The position numbers and the translations under genes are program-made. The notes beneath the pieces are model-generated. The model was not told the origin of the DNA, did not search any database, and worked only from the letters and a program-made list of their open reading frames with translations. This document shows, in pieces, positions 8,627 through 17,552 of a stretch of DNA of 64,000 bases. This DNA is from Phycisphaerales bacterium. Its GTDB lineage: Bacteria; Planctomycetota; Phycisphaerae; UBA1845; Fen-1342. The stretch covers positions 744,001 to 808,000 of the forward strand of contig JADJWG010000001.1 of assembly GCA_016716475.1 (NCBI GenBank), written 5' to 3'. How positions within the stretch are numbered: position 1 is the stretch's first letter; every line of letters begins with the position of its first letter.

Positions 8627-10324
8627 ATGGCGAGCGATCCGCTGCCAGCCCGGTCCCCGTTGCGGCACTTCCTTGTGCTGACCCGCTTCCGCGCCCTCCA
8701 GGCCCGTAACACCGTCGATCAGCAACTCCGCGAGGCGCCGATCCGCACCTTCATGGTCCTGCTGCTGCTCGGGATGATCTGGGCCTCGCTCTACCTGGTG
8801 CTGGAGCAGGTGCTTCGTCAGATTGGACGCTGGGAAATGGGAGCACTCGTCGCCCAGCAGCAGATCTTCATCCACTTTTTCCTCGTCCTCGCCGTCATGC
8901 TGGCCTTCTCCAACGCCATCCTCGCCTTCAGCAGTCTCTTCGGGCGTGACGAAGCTGGCCACCTCCTGACCATGCCCGCTTCCGCGCGTCAGGTCGTGTG
9001 CCTCAAGTGGCTGGAAGGCATGCTCCTTTCGAGTTGGTCCTTTCTGCTCCTCGGCGTTCCCCTCATGCTCGCCGTGGCCCGCACCGGCGACGTGGAGTGG
9101 TATTACTACCCGCTCTTCATCGGCCATTTCCTCGGCTTCGTGCTGGTTCCTTCGACCTTCGGCCTGCTCGCCGCCTGGGCCGTCGCTCGCTGGGCGCCGC
9201 GGCGCCCCATGACGCTCGCCATCATCTGTGGCAGTCTCATTCTCGCCCTGGTCGTGTTCTGGGCCTGGACCCTGCTCCGCAACGCCGATGGCTCTGAGAA
9301 GTGGCTCCGCCACTTCTTTCTGCAACTCAACGTCGCGCGGCAGCCGCTGCTCCCCAGCACGTGGAGCGCCAAGGGCGTCATCGCCGCGATCGAACAGCGC
9401 GCCGACCTGAGCTTGTTCTACCTCGGTGCCGTCCTCGCGAATGGCCTTTTCTTCGGTTGGGTCACTGTCAACCTCATCGCACACTCCTGGCCAGAAGCGT
9501 ACAGCCACGCCCGTCAAGGTCGGGGCAGTGGACAGGTTCGCACGGGCTGGACCACCGCAACCCTATGCCACGTGTTCTTTTTTTACCTGCCGGCCAAGAT
9601 GCGCACCCTGATGCTTAAGGATTTGCGCGGCTTTGCCCGTGATCCGACGCAGTGGACCCAGATGGTGATCATGCTCGGGCTGCTCGTCGTCTACGCCGCG
9701 AACCTGCGCCGCTTCCCCATCCTCAGCGAGCAGCCCAACATGCGCGCTGTCGCCGTCTTTCTCAATCTCGCCGCCGTGAGTCTCATCATGGCGACCATAA
9801 CCAGCCGCTTTGTTTACCCCCTGCTGTCCCTCGAGAGCCAGCAGCTTTGGTTGCTCGGACTGGTACCCGTCCCGCGCTTCCACATCCTGCTCGTGAAGTT
9901 CGTGCTTTCGGTCACGGTCACGGGGGTTGCTACGCTCGTCGTCATGGGGCTCGCGCTGCAAGCGCTGGAGCTGGATCGCGCCTGGGCTGCGCTGCAACTC
10001 GCCGTCTGCCTCGGTATCTGCGTCGGCTTATCCGGTCTGGCCGTAGGGCTCGGCGCGCGCTTCCCTGTCCTCGGACAACGCAACCCGGCGCGGATTTCCT
10101 CCGGTTTCGGCGGCACACTCAACCTGATCGCAAGCATGCTGTTCGTCACCATTGAGATTGGTGGCCTCGCCGTAACCGGTCTCTTACGCGCCCAGGAAGC
10201 GGTTACGCCCGAGACTGCCACGAATCCCTGGCTGGTGGCCACGCTGCTGCTCACCCTGAGCTTTGTGGTGGCGGCCGGTGCGATGGCCTTCGGCTGGCAA
10301 CATTTCCGTCGCCTGGAGTATTAG
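8627..10324 (+). CDS. Multi-pass ABC-exporter-type permease (orphan)
   Basis: A 565-residue integral membrane protein with roughly twelve hydrophobic segments. It resembles the ABC-2-like exporter permeases of the type often annotated as putative ABC exporter: a long N-terminal half with RDEAGHLLTMPASARQVVCLKWLEG, where a short cytoplasmic loop with a conserved Lys/Glu follows the second or third helix, and a second half of the same design (LSLESQQLWLLGLVPV). No ATPase gene is adjacent, so its partner must be elsewhere or it works with the ABC ATPase at 47.1 kb; the substrate is unknown. A TGC-TACACT extended -10-like element ends only 7 bp before the ATG, so the mRNA could be leaderless. Confidence 0.7.
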   Translation: MASDPLPARSPLRHFLVLTRFRALQARNTVDQQLREAPIRTFMVLLLLGMIWASLYLVLEQVLRQIGRWEMGALVAQQQIFIHFFLVLAVMLAFSNAILAFSSLFGRDEAGHLLTMPASARQVVCLKWLEGMLLSSWSFLLLGVPLMLAVARTGDVEWYYYPLFIGHFLGFVLVPSTFGLLAAWAVARWAPRRPMTLAIICGSLILALVVFWAWTLLRNADGSEKWLRHFFLQLNVARQPLLPSTWSAKGVIAAIEQRADLSLFYLGAVLANGLFFGWVTVNLIAHSWPEAYSHARQGRGSGQVRTGWTTATLCHVFFFYLPAKMRTLMLKDLRGFARDPTQWTQMVIMLGLLVVYAANLRRFPILSEQPNMRAVAVFLNLAAVSLIMATITSRFVYPLLSLESQQLWLLGLVPVPRFHILLVKFVLSVTVTGVATLVVMGLALQALELDRAWAALQLAVCLGICVGLSGLAVGLGARFPVLGQRNPARISSGFGGTLNLIASMLFVTIEIGGLAVTGLLRAQEAVTPETATNPWLVATLLLTLSFVVAAGAMAFGWQHFRRLEY

Positions 10325-10654
10325 GGGAGAAGTGGATTCGGTGTGGTCGGATTGAATCAGGGGTGGGCGGAGAAAGAACGGCCCGCCAAGCCCCCCCGAC
10401 TTGACGAGCCGTGAGCGTTTGCCGCCGGGCCCTCCAATCGGTTGTGTAGGCAAGTATCGCCCGAATTACGGTGGAGCGCCTATACGGGTTTCGCGGTATT
10501 TTCATCCCGATTCGATCAGATTCCACCTCCCATAATCCGAATGGAACGTTTCATACGGCGCGCATCAGCAGGGTCCACCTTCCAACGGGCCCCTTTGCGC
10601 TTCGGACCCCATCAGGCGAAACCCCGCAACTCAATGATGACAACCGGGTTCGCA
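10325..10654. other. Intergenic region between convergent genes
   Basis: About 330 bp between the permease stop and the terminator of the minus-strand PEP-CTERM gene. I see no ORF with a ribosome-binding site, no RNA signature and no strong hairpin apart from the terminator at its right end. The base composition is lower in GC than the neighbouring genes. Confidence 0.5.
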
Positions 10655-10694
10655 TATATAAAAAGAGAGGCACACTTTCTGGGTGTGCCTCTCT
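10655..10694 (-). terminator. Rho-independent terminator of PEP-CTERM gene
   Basis: A perfect 12-bp stem (10664-10675 pairing with 10683-10694) with a 7-nt loop is followed, on the minus strand, by TTTTATATA. It lies 40 bp after the stop of the minus-strand PEP-CTERM gene. Confidence 0.9.
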
Positions 10695-10734
10695 CAGATG
10701 TTCGATCAACGACCTTGAATCTCAGCCGTTCGTT

Positions 10735-11319
10735 CTACCGCCGACGCATCAGACCACAGAGACCCAGCCCAAGCAGCAGCAGCGAGGCCGGCTCAGGAAC
10801 CGCGGACGATGTGAACGACGCTGTGTAGGTCTGACCCGTCGCCGTGGTGATCGCATTTGCAAAACTGAACGCGAAGACGTTCTCGGTCAGCCCGACCGGG
10901 ATGCCCGGACCAGCAAACACGACGTTCTGCGAAGCAAACTGCGACGCACCGAAACCAAACGGCGGGAAGACCTGCGCTCCATCAAACGTCACGGTCAAAA
11001 CGGAGTTGCCGCCGGCATCAAAAAACTCGATTACGCCGCCACTGAGCGACGAACCCGAGACGGTGAGCGGCGTCATCGTGAAGGACGCGTCGACATACAC
11101 CGAACCGGTGATCGGCACTTCCAGCGTCAGGACGCGCGTCTGAACGTTCGCATCCCAACCGCCCGTGAATGTGTTGGCGGTGGAGTCCCACGTGAAGAGC
11201 GGCGTGCTCCCATTCGCAGCCGGGTCGGCAAACGTTGCGACGGTATCGGCCTGCGCCCAACCCACCAGTCCGGCTACCAGCGCGATAGCCAAACCATGCT
11301 TCCAAGCTGCGCTTCTCAT
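10735..11319 (-). CDS. PEP-CTERM exported protein
   Basis: A 194-residue exported protein of unknown function. It has a cleavable signal peptide (KHGLAIALVAGLVGWAQA) and a mature part rich in Thr, Ser, Gly and Phe that looks like a beta-sandwich. It ends in a PEP-CTERM sorting tail: VPEPASLLLLGLGL followed by CGLMRRR. In the family this tail is a short membrane anchor processed by an exosortase; no exosortase gene is in this window. AAGGAG precedes the ATG. Promoter and terminator are both visible, so this is a single-gene transcript. Confidence 0.88.
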   Translation of the reverse strand: MRSAAWKHGLAIALVAGLVGWAQADTVATFADPAANGSTPLFTWDSTANTFTGGWDANVQTRVLTLEVPITGSVYVDASFTMTPLTVSGSSLSGGVIEFFDAGGNSVLTVTFDGAQVFPPFGFGASQFASQNVVFAGPGIPVGLTENVFAFSFANAITTATGQTYTASFTSSAVPEPASLLLLGLGLCGLMRRR

Positions 11320-11398
11320 TTCCTGCTCCTTGGTGAACGGACTTCGAACTAACTCGGGCGATCAGGAATCCGAACCGATATTCCCGGTCACTGGCGCG

Positions 11399-11428
11399 AG
11401 TATACCACCTTACCGGTACCAGCGTAAA
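11399..11428 (-). promoter_or_regulatory. Promoter of PEP-CTERM gene
   Basis: On the minus strand TTTACG (11423-11428) and TATACT (11399-11404) are 18 bp apart and lie 80-110 bp upstream of the PEP-CTERM start. The -10 is a 5/6 match and the -35 a 4/6 match to sigma70. Confidence 0.6.
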
Positions 11429-11708
11429 GCATTACTCCCACGAATTTCCAATCCTACCCGGCAGCTCCGGGACGGTCGAAAACCCGCACCCCTGCCCACC
11501 TAATCCCCACTCGCTGTAAGTTCTGGCCTGAAATAAGTCCTATAACAACATTTGCCGCATCGAATCCCATGAGATAACCAGAGGACACTCCCCTCAACCC
11601 GCGGCTCAGTACGGCCGTACCTCGCATGCCCCGACTCCACCAGATCCGCTCGTTGTCGAACCCGAGAAACGCTTGCGGTCGGATCGCGTCCCGTGACAAT
11701 GCACCCCC
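11429..11708. other. Divergent intergenic region upstream of the cyclase
   Basis: About 390 bp separate the divergent PEP-CTERM and cyclase starts (11320-11708), with the PEP-CTERM promoter in its left part. The remaining 280 bp hold no supported gene. A perfect 12-bp palindrome GTACGGCCGTAC lies at 11609-11620, 89 bp before the cyclase start, and could be an operator. Confidence 0.45.
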
Positions 11709-14700
11709 GTGACACATCCTCGTGCCCAGCGTTGGACCGCACTTGTGGGCCTGGTGGCGACAGCCGCCACGCTCGCAATCTACTTGCTCGGTGGTTTCGA
11801 CTGGCTCGAGTACCGCCTGCTCGACCTGCGCTTTCGGTACGCCAACAGTACACCCGAATCCCCCGAACTTGTCTGTATCGACATCGACGACGGCTCCATC
11901 GACCGCATCGGGCGCTGGCCTTGGCCGCGCGATCTCCAAGCCCAGATCCTCGCGGTCCTCACTGAGGCAGGAGCCCGGGCAGTGCTGGTAGATATCGAGT
12001 ATCGCGAGCCCGAGCCCTTGCGCACGGTCGTGCCCGGCGGGCTCGACATCACGTCTGACCTCCTGACACTCGCCGAGGATGCCTCGATCCGGGCACTGCC
12101 CGACCTGGAACTCCAGACCGCCATTGCGACGGCCGACAACGTGTACCTCGCCTTCAATTACAGCCAGGACCTCGTGCAGTCCGAGCGCCCCGTCGAGCGA
12201 ATCCAAAGCGCGGCCTTCCGTCACCTCGTCGCACAAATCGACGCCGGTGATTCCGAGTCGGCGCGAAAGACCGCCCAGCAGCACTGGTCGCAACCGGCAG
12301 AGGTGGACCAGTTCGAAGTACCCTTCGAGTTCCGACTGGCACAGGTTTACGACGTGTTGCGCGCCCGGCCACTCGCACCGCTCGAAACGCTCAGTGGTGG
12401 CGCCCCGCTGGCCGCACTGCTGGGAGGTCCGGGCGTGGACGAGAGGTTGCGCCGTGCGCGCCGCGCCGGCCTGGAGGCCTGTCGTGCCTTGGCACTGCAA
12501 CACTGGCTGCGCGCCTGGTTCGCGGCGGAACCAGAACGCTGGGTTGAACCGCCGCACCGCCTGTTGCCCGCGGCCGAGGCGGATCTTGCTACACTGGGCG
12601 ACGACCCCGCGACGCAGCCGGAGCGCATGGCCGCCGCTCTGCGACACGTTTTGAACGACCATTTCACGACCACACGCTCGGCGTTGGCAGCACCGGACCT
12701 CGCAGCTCGCGCCCCCGAGGTTGACACGCTGCACCCGGTGTACTTCCGCCATGCCGCCGTCGCACGGCGCTGCGGCTTCGTGGTTTTTCAACATGACCGG
12801 GATAACGTTGTTCGACGCATGCGGCTGTTGGTACAGCATGAAGGGCGCCTGATGCCGCAGCTTGCTTTCGTCCTGGCCATGGACGTGCTCGGCGCGGGGC
12901 CTGAGCATCTCCGACAGACCGGACGGACCCTGTGGCTGGATGTTCCCGGCCAGGCGTCGCGGCGCTTGACACTTGGACGCCACGGTCACGTCCTCATGCC
13001 GTGGGTACCGCAACAGGATTGGACGCGGCAGTTCGGAGAGCACGTACCCGCCGACTTGCCGCTCAGCGTGCACCTGCTGCGTCAGCGCATGGACCACAAC
13101 CGGCGCGAACTCCTGGCGGCGCTCCGGACGGTGCAGGCCGCCGGGCAGCTCCTGGCGCAGGCGGACTTTGCGCAGGATCTGGCGGATGCGTTGAATCTAC
13201 CTGGGCGTCTGCGGTACGCGCGGTACGCGGGTGAGGCCGCCGCGGCACAGCAACTCGCAGATGCCGTACGGGAGTACGAGCGGTTCCTGTCGGAGGACGC
13301 GCCCCTCGTCCGGGCCGCGGCCGTCGCGGCGCTCGCTGACACGCCCGCGGAACGCGCCGACGAGGAACTGCACCGCGCCCTCGACACGATTGTGCGGGCG
13401 TGTGACGCGAATGCCGCCCTCGCAGCGGAGACGCGTGCGCTGCTGGAGCGACTGCGCGACCGGGTTGCAGGGCGCATCTGCCTGCTGGGCTACACCGCAA
13501 CGGCGCTGGCGGATATGGCCCCGATCCCGACGCACCCGCGCGCCCCGGGGGTGCTCGCACACGCGAACCTGCTGAATGGCCTGCTGGTCAACCGGCTACC
13601 ACGCATCGCACCGCCCGGGTTGAACATCCTGCTGACCCTCGGCGCCGGCCTGTTCGTGACACTCGCGAGCAGTACGCGCCGCCCGGTGCTCGGGGTCGCG
13701 GCGGTCGCCGCCGGGGCGTTGGCCACTCTGGGCGGGGCCGGCTGGGCGGCGTTCTACTTTGGCTACCTGTGGATCGCCATCACACCGCTGCTGGCCACCC
13801 TGGGCGTGACATTCGTGGCGATTCTGCTGTTCCGCTACGTCTTCCTGGAGCGCGAGTCGCGGCAGATTGCACGGGCCCTAGGCCAGTACACTTCGGCGAC
13901 GCTGGCGCGGAAGATGGCCGAGGATGCGGAACTCTGCAAACGGGCGGAGACCCGCGCCGTCTCCGCGATGTTCACCGACCTCGCGGGCTTCACCGCATTG
14001 TCCGAGCGGATCGGCGCAGAGCGCACCCAGCGCGTGTTGAACCTCACCCTCGGCCGGCTGAGCGACGCGATCATGCAGCACGAGGGGATGATCAACAAGT
14101 TCATGGGGGACGGCATCTTCGCCTTCTGGAACCCCGTCATCTACCCCCAGCCGGATCATGCCCGCCGGGCGTGCGAAGCGGCCCTCGACCTGCAAGTCGC
14201 GCTCACCGCGCTGATTACGGAACAGCGCGCCGCCGGCGGCGACGAGTCATTTGCACAGCTTTACCTGCGGATCGGCGTCGCGACCGGCAATGCGGTGGTC
14301 GGCCCCTGCGGTTCCGAGCACAAGTACGACTACACCTGCATCGGCGACTCGGTCAACGTCGCCGCCCGCCTCGAATCCGCCAACAAGTTCTACGGCACCC
14401 GGATCCTCATCAGCGGCGCGACCTTCGCCCAGACGGCCGACCTGCTGGCCGTGCGCCCGTTGGGCGGCGTGCGTGTGAAGGGCAAACAGCAGGGTGTGCC
14501 GATCTACGAGCTGCTCGGCCGGCGTGACCAGGTGCCCACGGACATCCTTGAGTACGCGGACCGTTTTGCCGCGGCCGTCACCGCATTCACCGCGCGCGAC
14601 TGGGACACCGCCCTGGCCGGGTTTGAGGCCTGCTGCGCAGCGCGGCCAGACGACCGTGCTGCCCATGAATACTGCGCTGCCACGCGGGCGTTGCGGGCCG

Positions 14701-14750
14701 CGCCCCCGCCGGCGGACTGGTCGGGCGCCTTGGAACTGACCGAGAAGTAG
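11709..14750 (+). CDS. CHASE2-domain class III (IIIb) adenylate cyclase
   Basis: Membrane-bound cyclase that makes cAMP from ATP in response to a periplasmic signal. The GTG start gives 1013 residues: one N-terminal helix (~10-28), a very long periplasmic CHASE2 sensor (~30-630, starting FDWLEYRLLDLRFR...CIDIDDGSIDRIGRWPWPR), about three helices (~637-714), then the cyclase domain. Catalytic residues are visible: metal Asp D757 (FTDLAGFT) and D801, N883 and R887 for the transition state, and K797 for adenine. The second adenine-specifying position, 876, is Thr rather than Asp, the K/T pair of class IIIb cyclases. A ~70-residue tail follows. No good ribosome-binding site precedes the GTG. Confidence 0.9.
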   Translation: MTHPRAQRWTALVGLVATAATLAIYLLGGFDWLEYRLLDLRFRYANSTPESPELVCIDIDDGSIDRIGRWPWPRDLQAQILAVLTEAGARAVLVDIEYREPEPLRTVVPGGLDITSDLLTLAEDASIRALPDLELQTAIATADNVYLAFNYSQDLVQSERPVERIQSAAFRHLVAQIDAGDSESARKTAQQHWSQPAEVDQFEVPFEFRLAQVYDVLRARPLAPLETLSGGAPLAALLGGPGVDERLRRARRAGLEACRALALQHWLRAWFAAEPERWVEPPHRLLPAAEADLATLGDDPATQPERMAAALRHVLNDHFTTTRSALAAPDLAARAPEVDTLHPVYFRHAAVARRCGFVVFQHDRDNVVRRMRLLVQHEGRLMPQLAFVLAMDVLGAGPEHLRQTGRTLWLDVPGQASRRLTLGRHGHVLMPWVPQQDWTRQFGEHVPADLPLSVHLLRQRMDHNRRELLAALRTVQAAGQLLAQADFAQDLADALNLPGRLRYARYAGEAAAAQQLADAVREYERFLSEDAPLVRAAAVAALADTPAERADEELHRALDTIVRACDANAALAAETRALLERLRDRVAGRICLLGYTATALADMAPIPTHPRAPGVLAHANLLNGLLVNRLPRIAPPGLNILLTLGAGLFVTLASSTRRPVLGVAAVAAGALATLGGAGWAAFYFGYLWIAITPLLATLGVTFVAILLFRYVFLERESRQIARALGQYTSATLARKMAEDAELCKRAETRAVSAMFTDLAGFTALSERIGAERTQRVLNLTLGRLSDAIMQHEGMINKFMGDGIFAFWNPVIYPQPDHARRACEAALDLQVALTALITEQRAAGGDESFAQLYLRIGVATGNAVVGPCGSEHKYDYTCIGDSVNVAARLESANKFYGTRILISGATFAQTADLLAVRPLGGVRVKGKQQGVPIYELLGRRDQVPTDILEYADRFAAAVTAFTARDWDTALAGFEACCAARPDDRAAHEYCAATRALRAAPPPADWSGALELTEK

Positions 14751-14866
14751 CAGCGCGGCGCGCGACAGCGATTTCCCATCTCCAAACAGGTTCGCTACGC
14801 TGTGCACGCTGACTGCGCACGCCCCTGACATCCGGGCAGCGCGAACCTCTTTGGAGACCCCGAAGC

Positions 14867-16279
14867 ATGGCGAGCACGCACCTGCAACTGGATTATGGCA
14901 ACGTGTTGACGGCGGCCGTCGGCGCCACCCACGGCCTCAGCGCTGCGGAAATCAAGCGGGCGGAGGGCCCGGTTCGCGATCTCGTGAAGCGTATCGAGAC
15001 GGAGCGCAAGACGGGGGCACACCGCTACCGCGATCTGCCGCAGGACGCGACCATGCTCAAGGCGGTGCGGCGCGCGGTGCAGCGCTACGCCGGGCGTTTC
15101 GAGAACCTCGTGGTCCTCGGCATCGGCGGCTCCGCCTTGGGCAACATCGCGCTGCAAACCGCGCTGAATTCTCCCTATCACAACCTGTTGCCGGCCCGGC
15201 AGCGCCGCGGCCCGCGCCTCTTTGTGCTGGACAACGTGGACCCGGTGCAGATCAGCGAACTTGTCGACCTGCTCGGACCCGCGCTCCGCAAGACGCTCTT
15301 CAATGTCATCAGCAAATCCGGTGAAACCGCCGAGACCGCCGCCCAGTTCCAGATCGTGCGCGAGCTGCTGCTGCGCAAGCTGGGCCGCAAGGGTCTCGTG
15401 TCCAACACCCTGGTGACAACCGACCCGGAAGGCGGCACACTCCGCGGACTCGCCACCGAGACCGGCTTCGATACACTCGAGGTGCCGCCGGGCGTCGGCG
15501 GACGCTTCTCCGTGCTGTCGGCCGTCGGCCTGTTCTCCGCCGGCCTGTGCGGCATCCGGATCGAGCGGCTGCTGGCCGGCGCCGCGAAGATGGGCGCCCG
15601 TGTCGCCCAGCCGCAAGTGCGCAAGAACCCCGCGGCCATGCTCGCACTGCTGCTGCACGCCTACTACGTACGCGGCAAGCGGCTGCACGTGATGATGCCC
15701 TACAGCTACGCGCTCAAGGACCTCGCCGACTGGTACCGGCAACTGTGGGCCGAGAGTCTGGGCAAGCAGCAGGACCGCGACGGCCAACCGGTGGTCGTGG
15801 GCCCCACGCCCATAAAGGCCCTCGGCGCCACCGACCAACACTCGCAGGTTCAGCTCTACCGCGAAGGGCCGAATGACAAGGTCTTTATCTTCCTCGAGGT
15901 CGAGCGCTTCGCCCGCGACGTGAAGATCCCGAAGATCGCCGGCACCCCCGAGCCGCTGCTCTACCTCCAGGGCAAGACTCTCGGCCGGCTGCTGAACGCC
16001 GAGAAGGCCGCCACCGAGCACGCCCTCGTGGCCAGCGCGCGGCCGTGCCTGACGCTGCGCTTCCCGACGATCAACGAGGAGACCGTCGGGCAGTTCATCC
16101 TGCTCTGGGAGGCGGCCACGACGATCATGGGCGGACTGCTGAACATCGACCCCTATGATCAGCCCGCGGTGCAGCTCGGCAAGGACTACACCTACGCCCT
16201 GATGGGCAAGAGCGGCTACGCGCAGCAGGCCCGCGAGTTGAAGCGGGCGACACTCGGCGGGGGCAAGTTCGTGGTGTAG
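14867..16279 (+). CDS. pgi: Glucose-6-phosphate isomerase
   Basis: Interconverts glucose 6-phosphate and fructose 6-phosphate in glycolysis and feeds hexose phosphates to nucleotide-sugar synthesis. The 470-residue product is of the shorter bacterial type (Bacillus-like, ~450) rather than the ~550-residue E. coli type. The two sugar-phosphate-binding segments are visible: VVLGIGGSALGNIALQTAL (about residues 83-101) and FNVISKSGETAETAAQF (about 145-161). The C-terminal lysine/helix region is complete. GGAG stands about 10 bp before the ATG. The next gene, a mannose-1-phosphate guanylyltransferase, points to a sugar-activation cluster. Confidence 0.93.
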   Translation: MASTHLQLDYGNVLTAAVGATHGLSAAEIKRAEGPVRDLVKRIETERKTGAHRYRDLPQDATMLKAVRRAVQRYAGRFENLVVLGIGGSALGNIALQTALNSPYHNLLPARQRRGPRLFVLDNVDPVQISELVDLLGPALRKTLFNVISKSGETAETAAQFQIVRELLLRKLGRKGLVSNTLVTTDPEGGTLRGLATETGFDTLEVPPGVGGRFSVLSAVGLFSAGLCGIRIERLLAGAAKMGARVAQPQVRKNPAAMLALLLHAYYVRGKRLHVMMPYSYALKDLADWYRQLWAESLGKQQDRDGQPVVVGPTPIKALGATDQHSQVQLYREGPNDKVFIFLEVERFARDVKIPKIAGTPEPLLYLQGKTLGRLLNAEKAATEHALVASARPCLTLRFPTINEETVGQFILLWEAATTIMGGLLNIDPYDQPAVQLGKDYTYALMGKSGYAQQARELKRATLGGGKFVV

Positions 16280-16406
16280 CGGCACGCCGCAGAGGTGTCG
16301 TCGCCCTCACGAGGCCGACGTCGAGCGCCGTAGCGGCGGGGTGGCCAGGCGCACTTGTTGCGGCGATCGCGGCTTTGTACCGCCGGATCATCGAGGAGGT
16401 CAGACC

Positions 16407-17477
16407 ATGCGACATGCCGTCATCATGGCCGGCGGCGCCGGCACGCGACTTTGGCCGCTCAGTCGAAAACTCCGCCCGAAGCAGCTCCTGCGACTGTTCG
16501 ACGGCGCGTCGCTGCTGCAACTCGCGCGGCGCCGGCTGGGCGAAATCTTCGAACCGCAGCACACCTGGGTCATCACCTCCGCCCACTACCTCGACCAGGT
16601 CGCCGAGGAGCTGCCGGACCTGCCGCGCTCGAACCTCGTCGGTGAACCGATGGGCCGCGACACGGCCAACGCGATCGGCCTGGCGGCCGAGCTGATCGCC
16701 CGTCGTGATTCCGACGCCACCATGGCCGTCTTCACCGCCGATCACCTGATCGAGCCGCAGGAGCGTTTTGCGGCCGCGATCCGCACCGGTCTCGATGCGG
16801 CGGAAACCCACAAGGAAGCGTTGGTCACGTTTGGGATCACGCCGGCGTCGCCGCACACGGGTTACGGCTACCTGCGCCGCGGTCCGGCAGTCAGCGGCGA
16901 CGTGTACCGCGTGGCGGAGTTCAAGGAGAAGCCGTCGCCGGAGGTGGCCGAGCAGTACGTCGCGTCTGGTGAGTACCTGTGGAACAGCGGCATGTTCGCG
17001 TGGCGCGTCGGAGCGATTCAGGACGAGCTCCGGAAGAACCTGCCGGCGAACGCAGCAGCGCTGGCGGCGCTGGCGTCCGACTGGGAGCGGATTGTGGGCA
17101 GTCCGGACTGCGCAGAGCGCTTCGGCGCGCTGCGGAAGATCTCGATCGACTTCGGCGTGATGGAGCGGGCGGCCAAGGTGCTAACCGTCGAGATGAACTG
17201 CGACTGGCGCGACCTGGGCTCGTTCCTGGCGATGGCCGAAACACGCAAGCCGGACGCGCGCGGGAATGTGTCGCTGGCGCCACGAACACTCGACCTTGAT
17301 GGTTGCGGAAACATCCTCGTGTCAGAGGATGATCACCTGCTCGTCACACTGGGCGTGGAGGACATCGTGGTCGTGCACAGTGGCGACGCGACACTGGTGT
17401 GCCACCGCGACCAGGTGGAGCGGATCAAGGAACTGGTCGCGCTGCGGACGGAGCGCTTCGCGGATGATTATGAATAG
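16407..17477 (+). CDS. manC: Mannose-1-phosphate guanylyltransferase
   Basis: Makes GDP-mannose from GTP and mannose 1-phosphate for glycan synthesis. A strong GAGGAGGT precedes ATG 16407, giving 356 residues. The N-terminal nucleotidyltransferase signature AGGAGTRLWPLSRKLRPKQL, the VFTADH segment, the FKEKP loop and NSGMFAWRV are all present. The protein stops after the transferase domain and its short beta-helix; the C-terminal phosphomannose isomerase (cupin) domain of bifunctional AlgA/ManC is absent. It lies 127 bp after pgi on the same strand and may be co-transcribed. Confidence 0.92.
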   Translation: MRHAVIMAGGAGTRLWPLSRKLRPKQLLRLFDGASLLQLARRRLGEIFEPQHTWVITSAHYLDQVAEELPDLPRSNLVGEPMGRDTANAIGLAAELIARRDSDATMAVFTADHLIEPQERFAAAIRTGLDAAETHKEALVTFGITPASPHTGYGYLRRGPAVSGDVYRVAEFKEKPSPEVAEQYVASGEYLWNSGMFAWRVGAIQDELRKNLPANAAALAALASDWERIVGSPDCAERFGALRKISIDFGVMERAAKVLTVEMNCDWRDLGSFLAMAETRKPDARGNVSLAPRTLDLDGCGNILVSEDDHLLVTLGVEDIVVVHSGDATLVCHRDQVERIKELVALRTERFADDYE

Positions 17478-17552
17478 CGGTCAATCCGTTGCGACGGTGG
17501 TGTGACGCCGCCCTCCCCCGGTCCAGACCTGTTTCGGGAGCGGTGTTCGGGG

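Noticed and set aside
11454..13097. 547-codon open frame on the minus strand
   Set aside because: It is antisense to the CHASE2 cyclase, has no ribosome-binding site and a composition typical of shadow frames in GC-rich DNA.
14795..16285. 496-codon open frame on the minus strand
   Set aside because: Antisense of pgi; no domain recognised.
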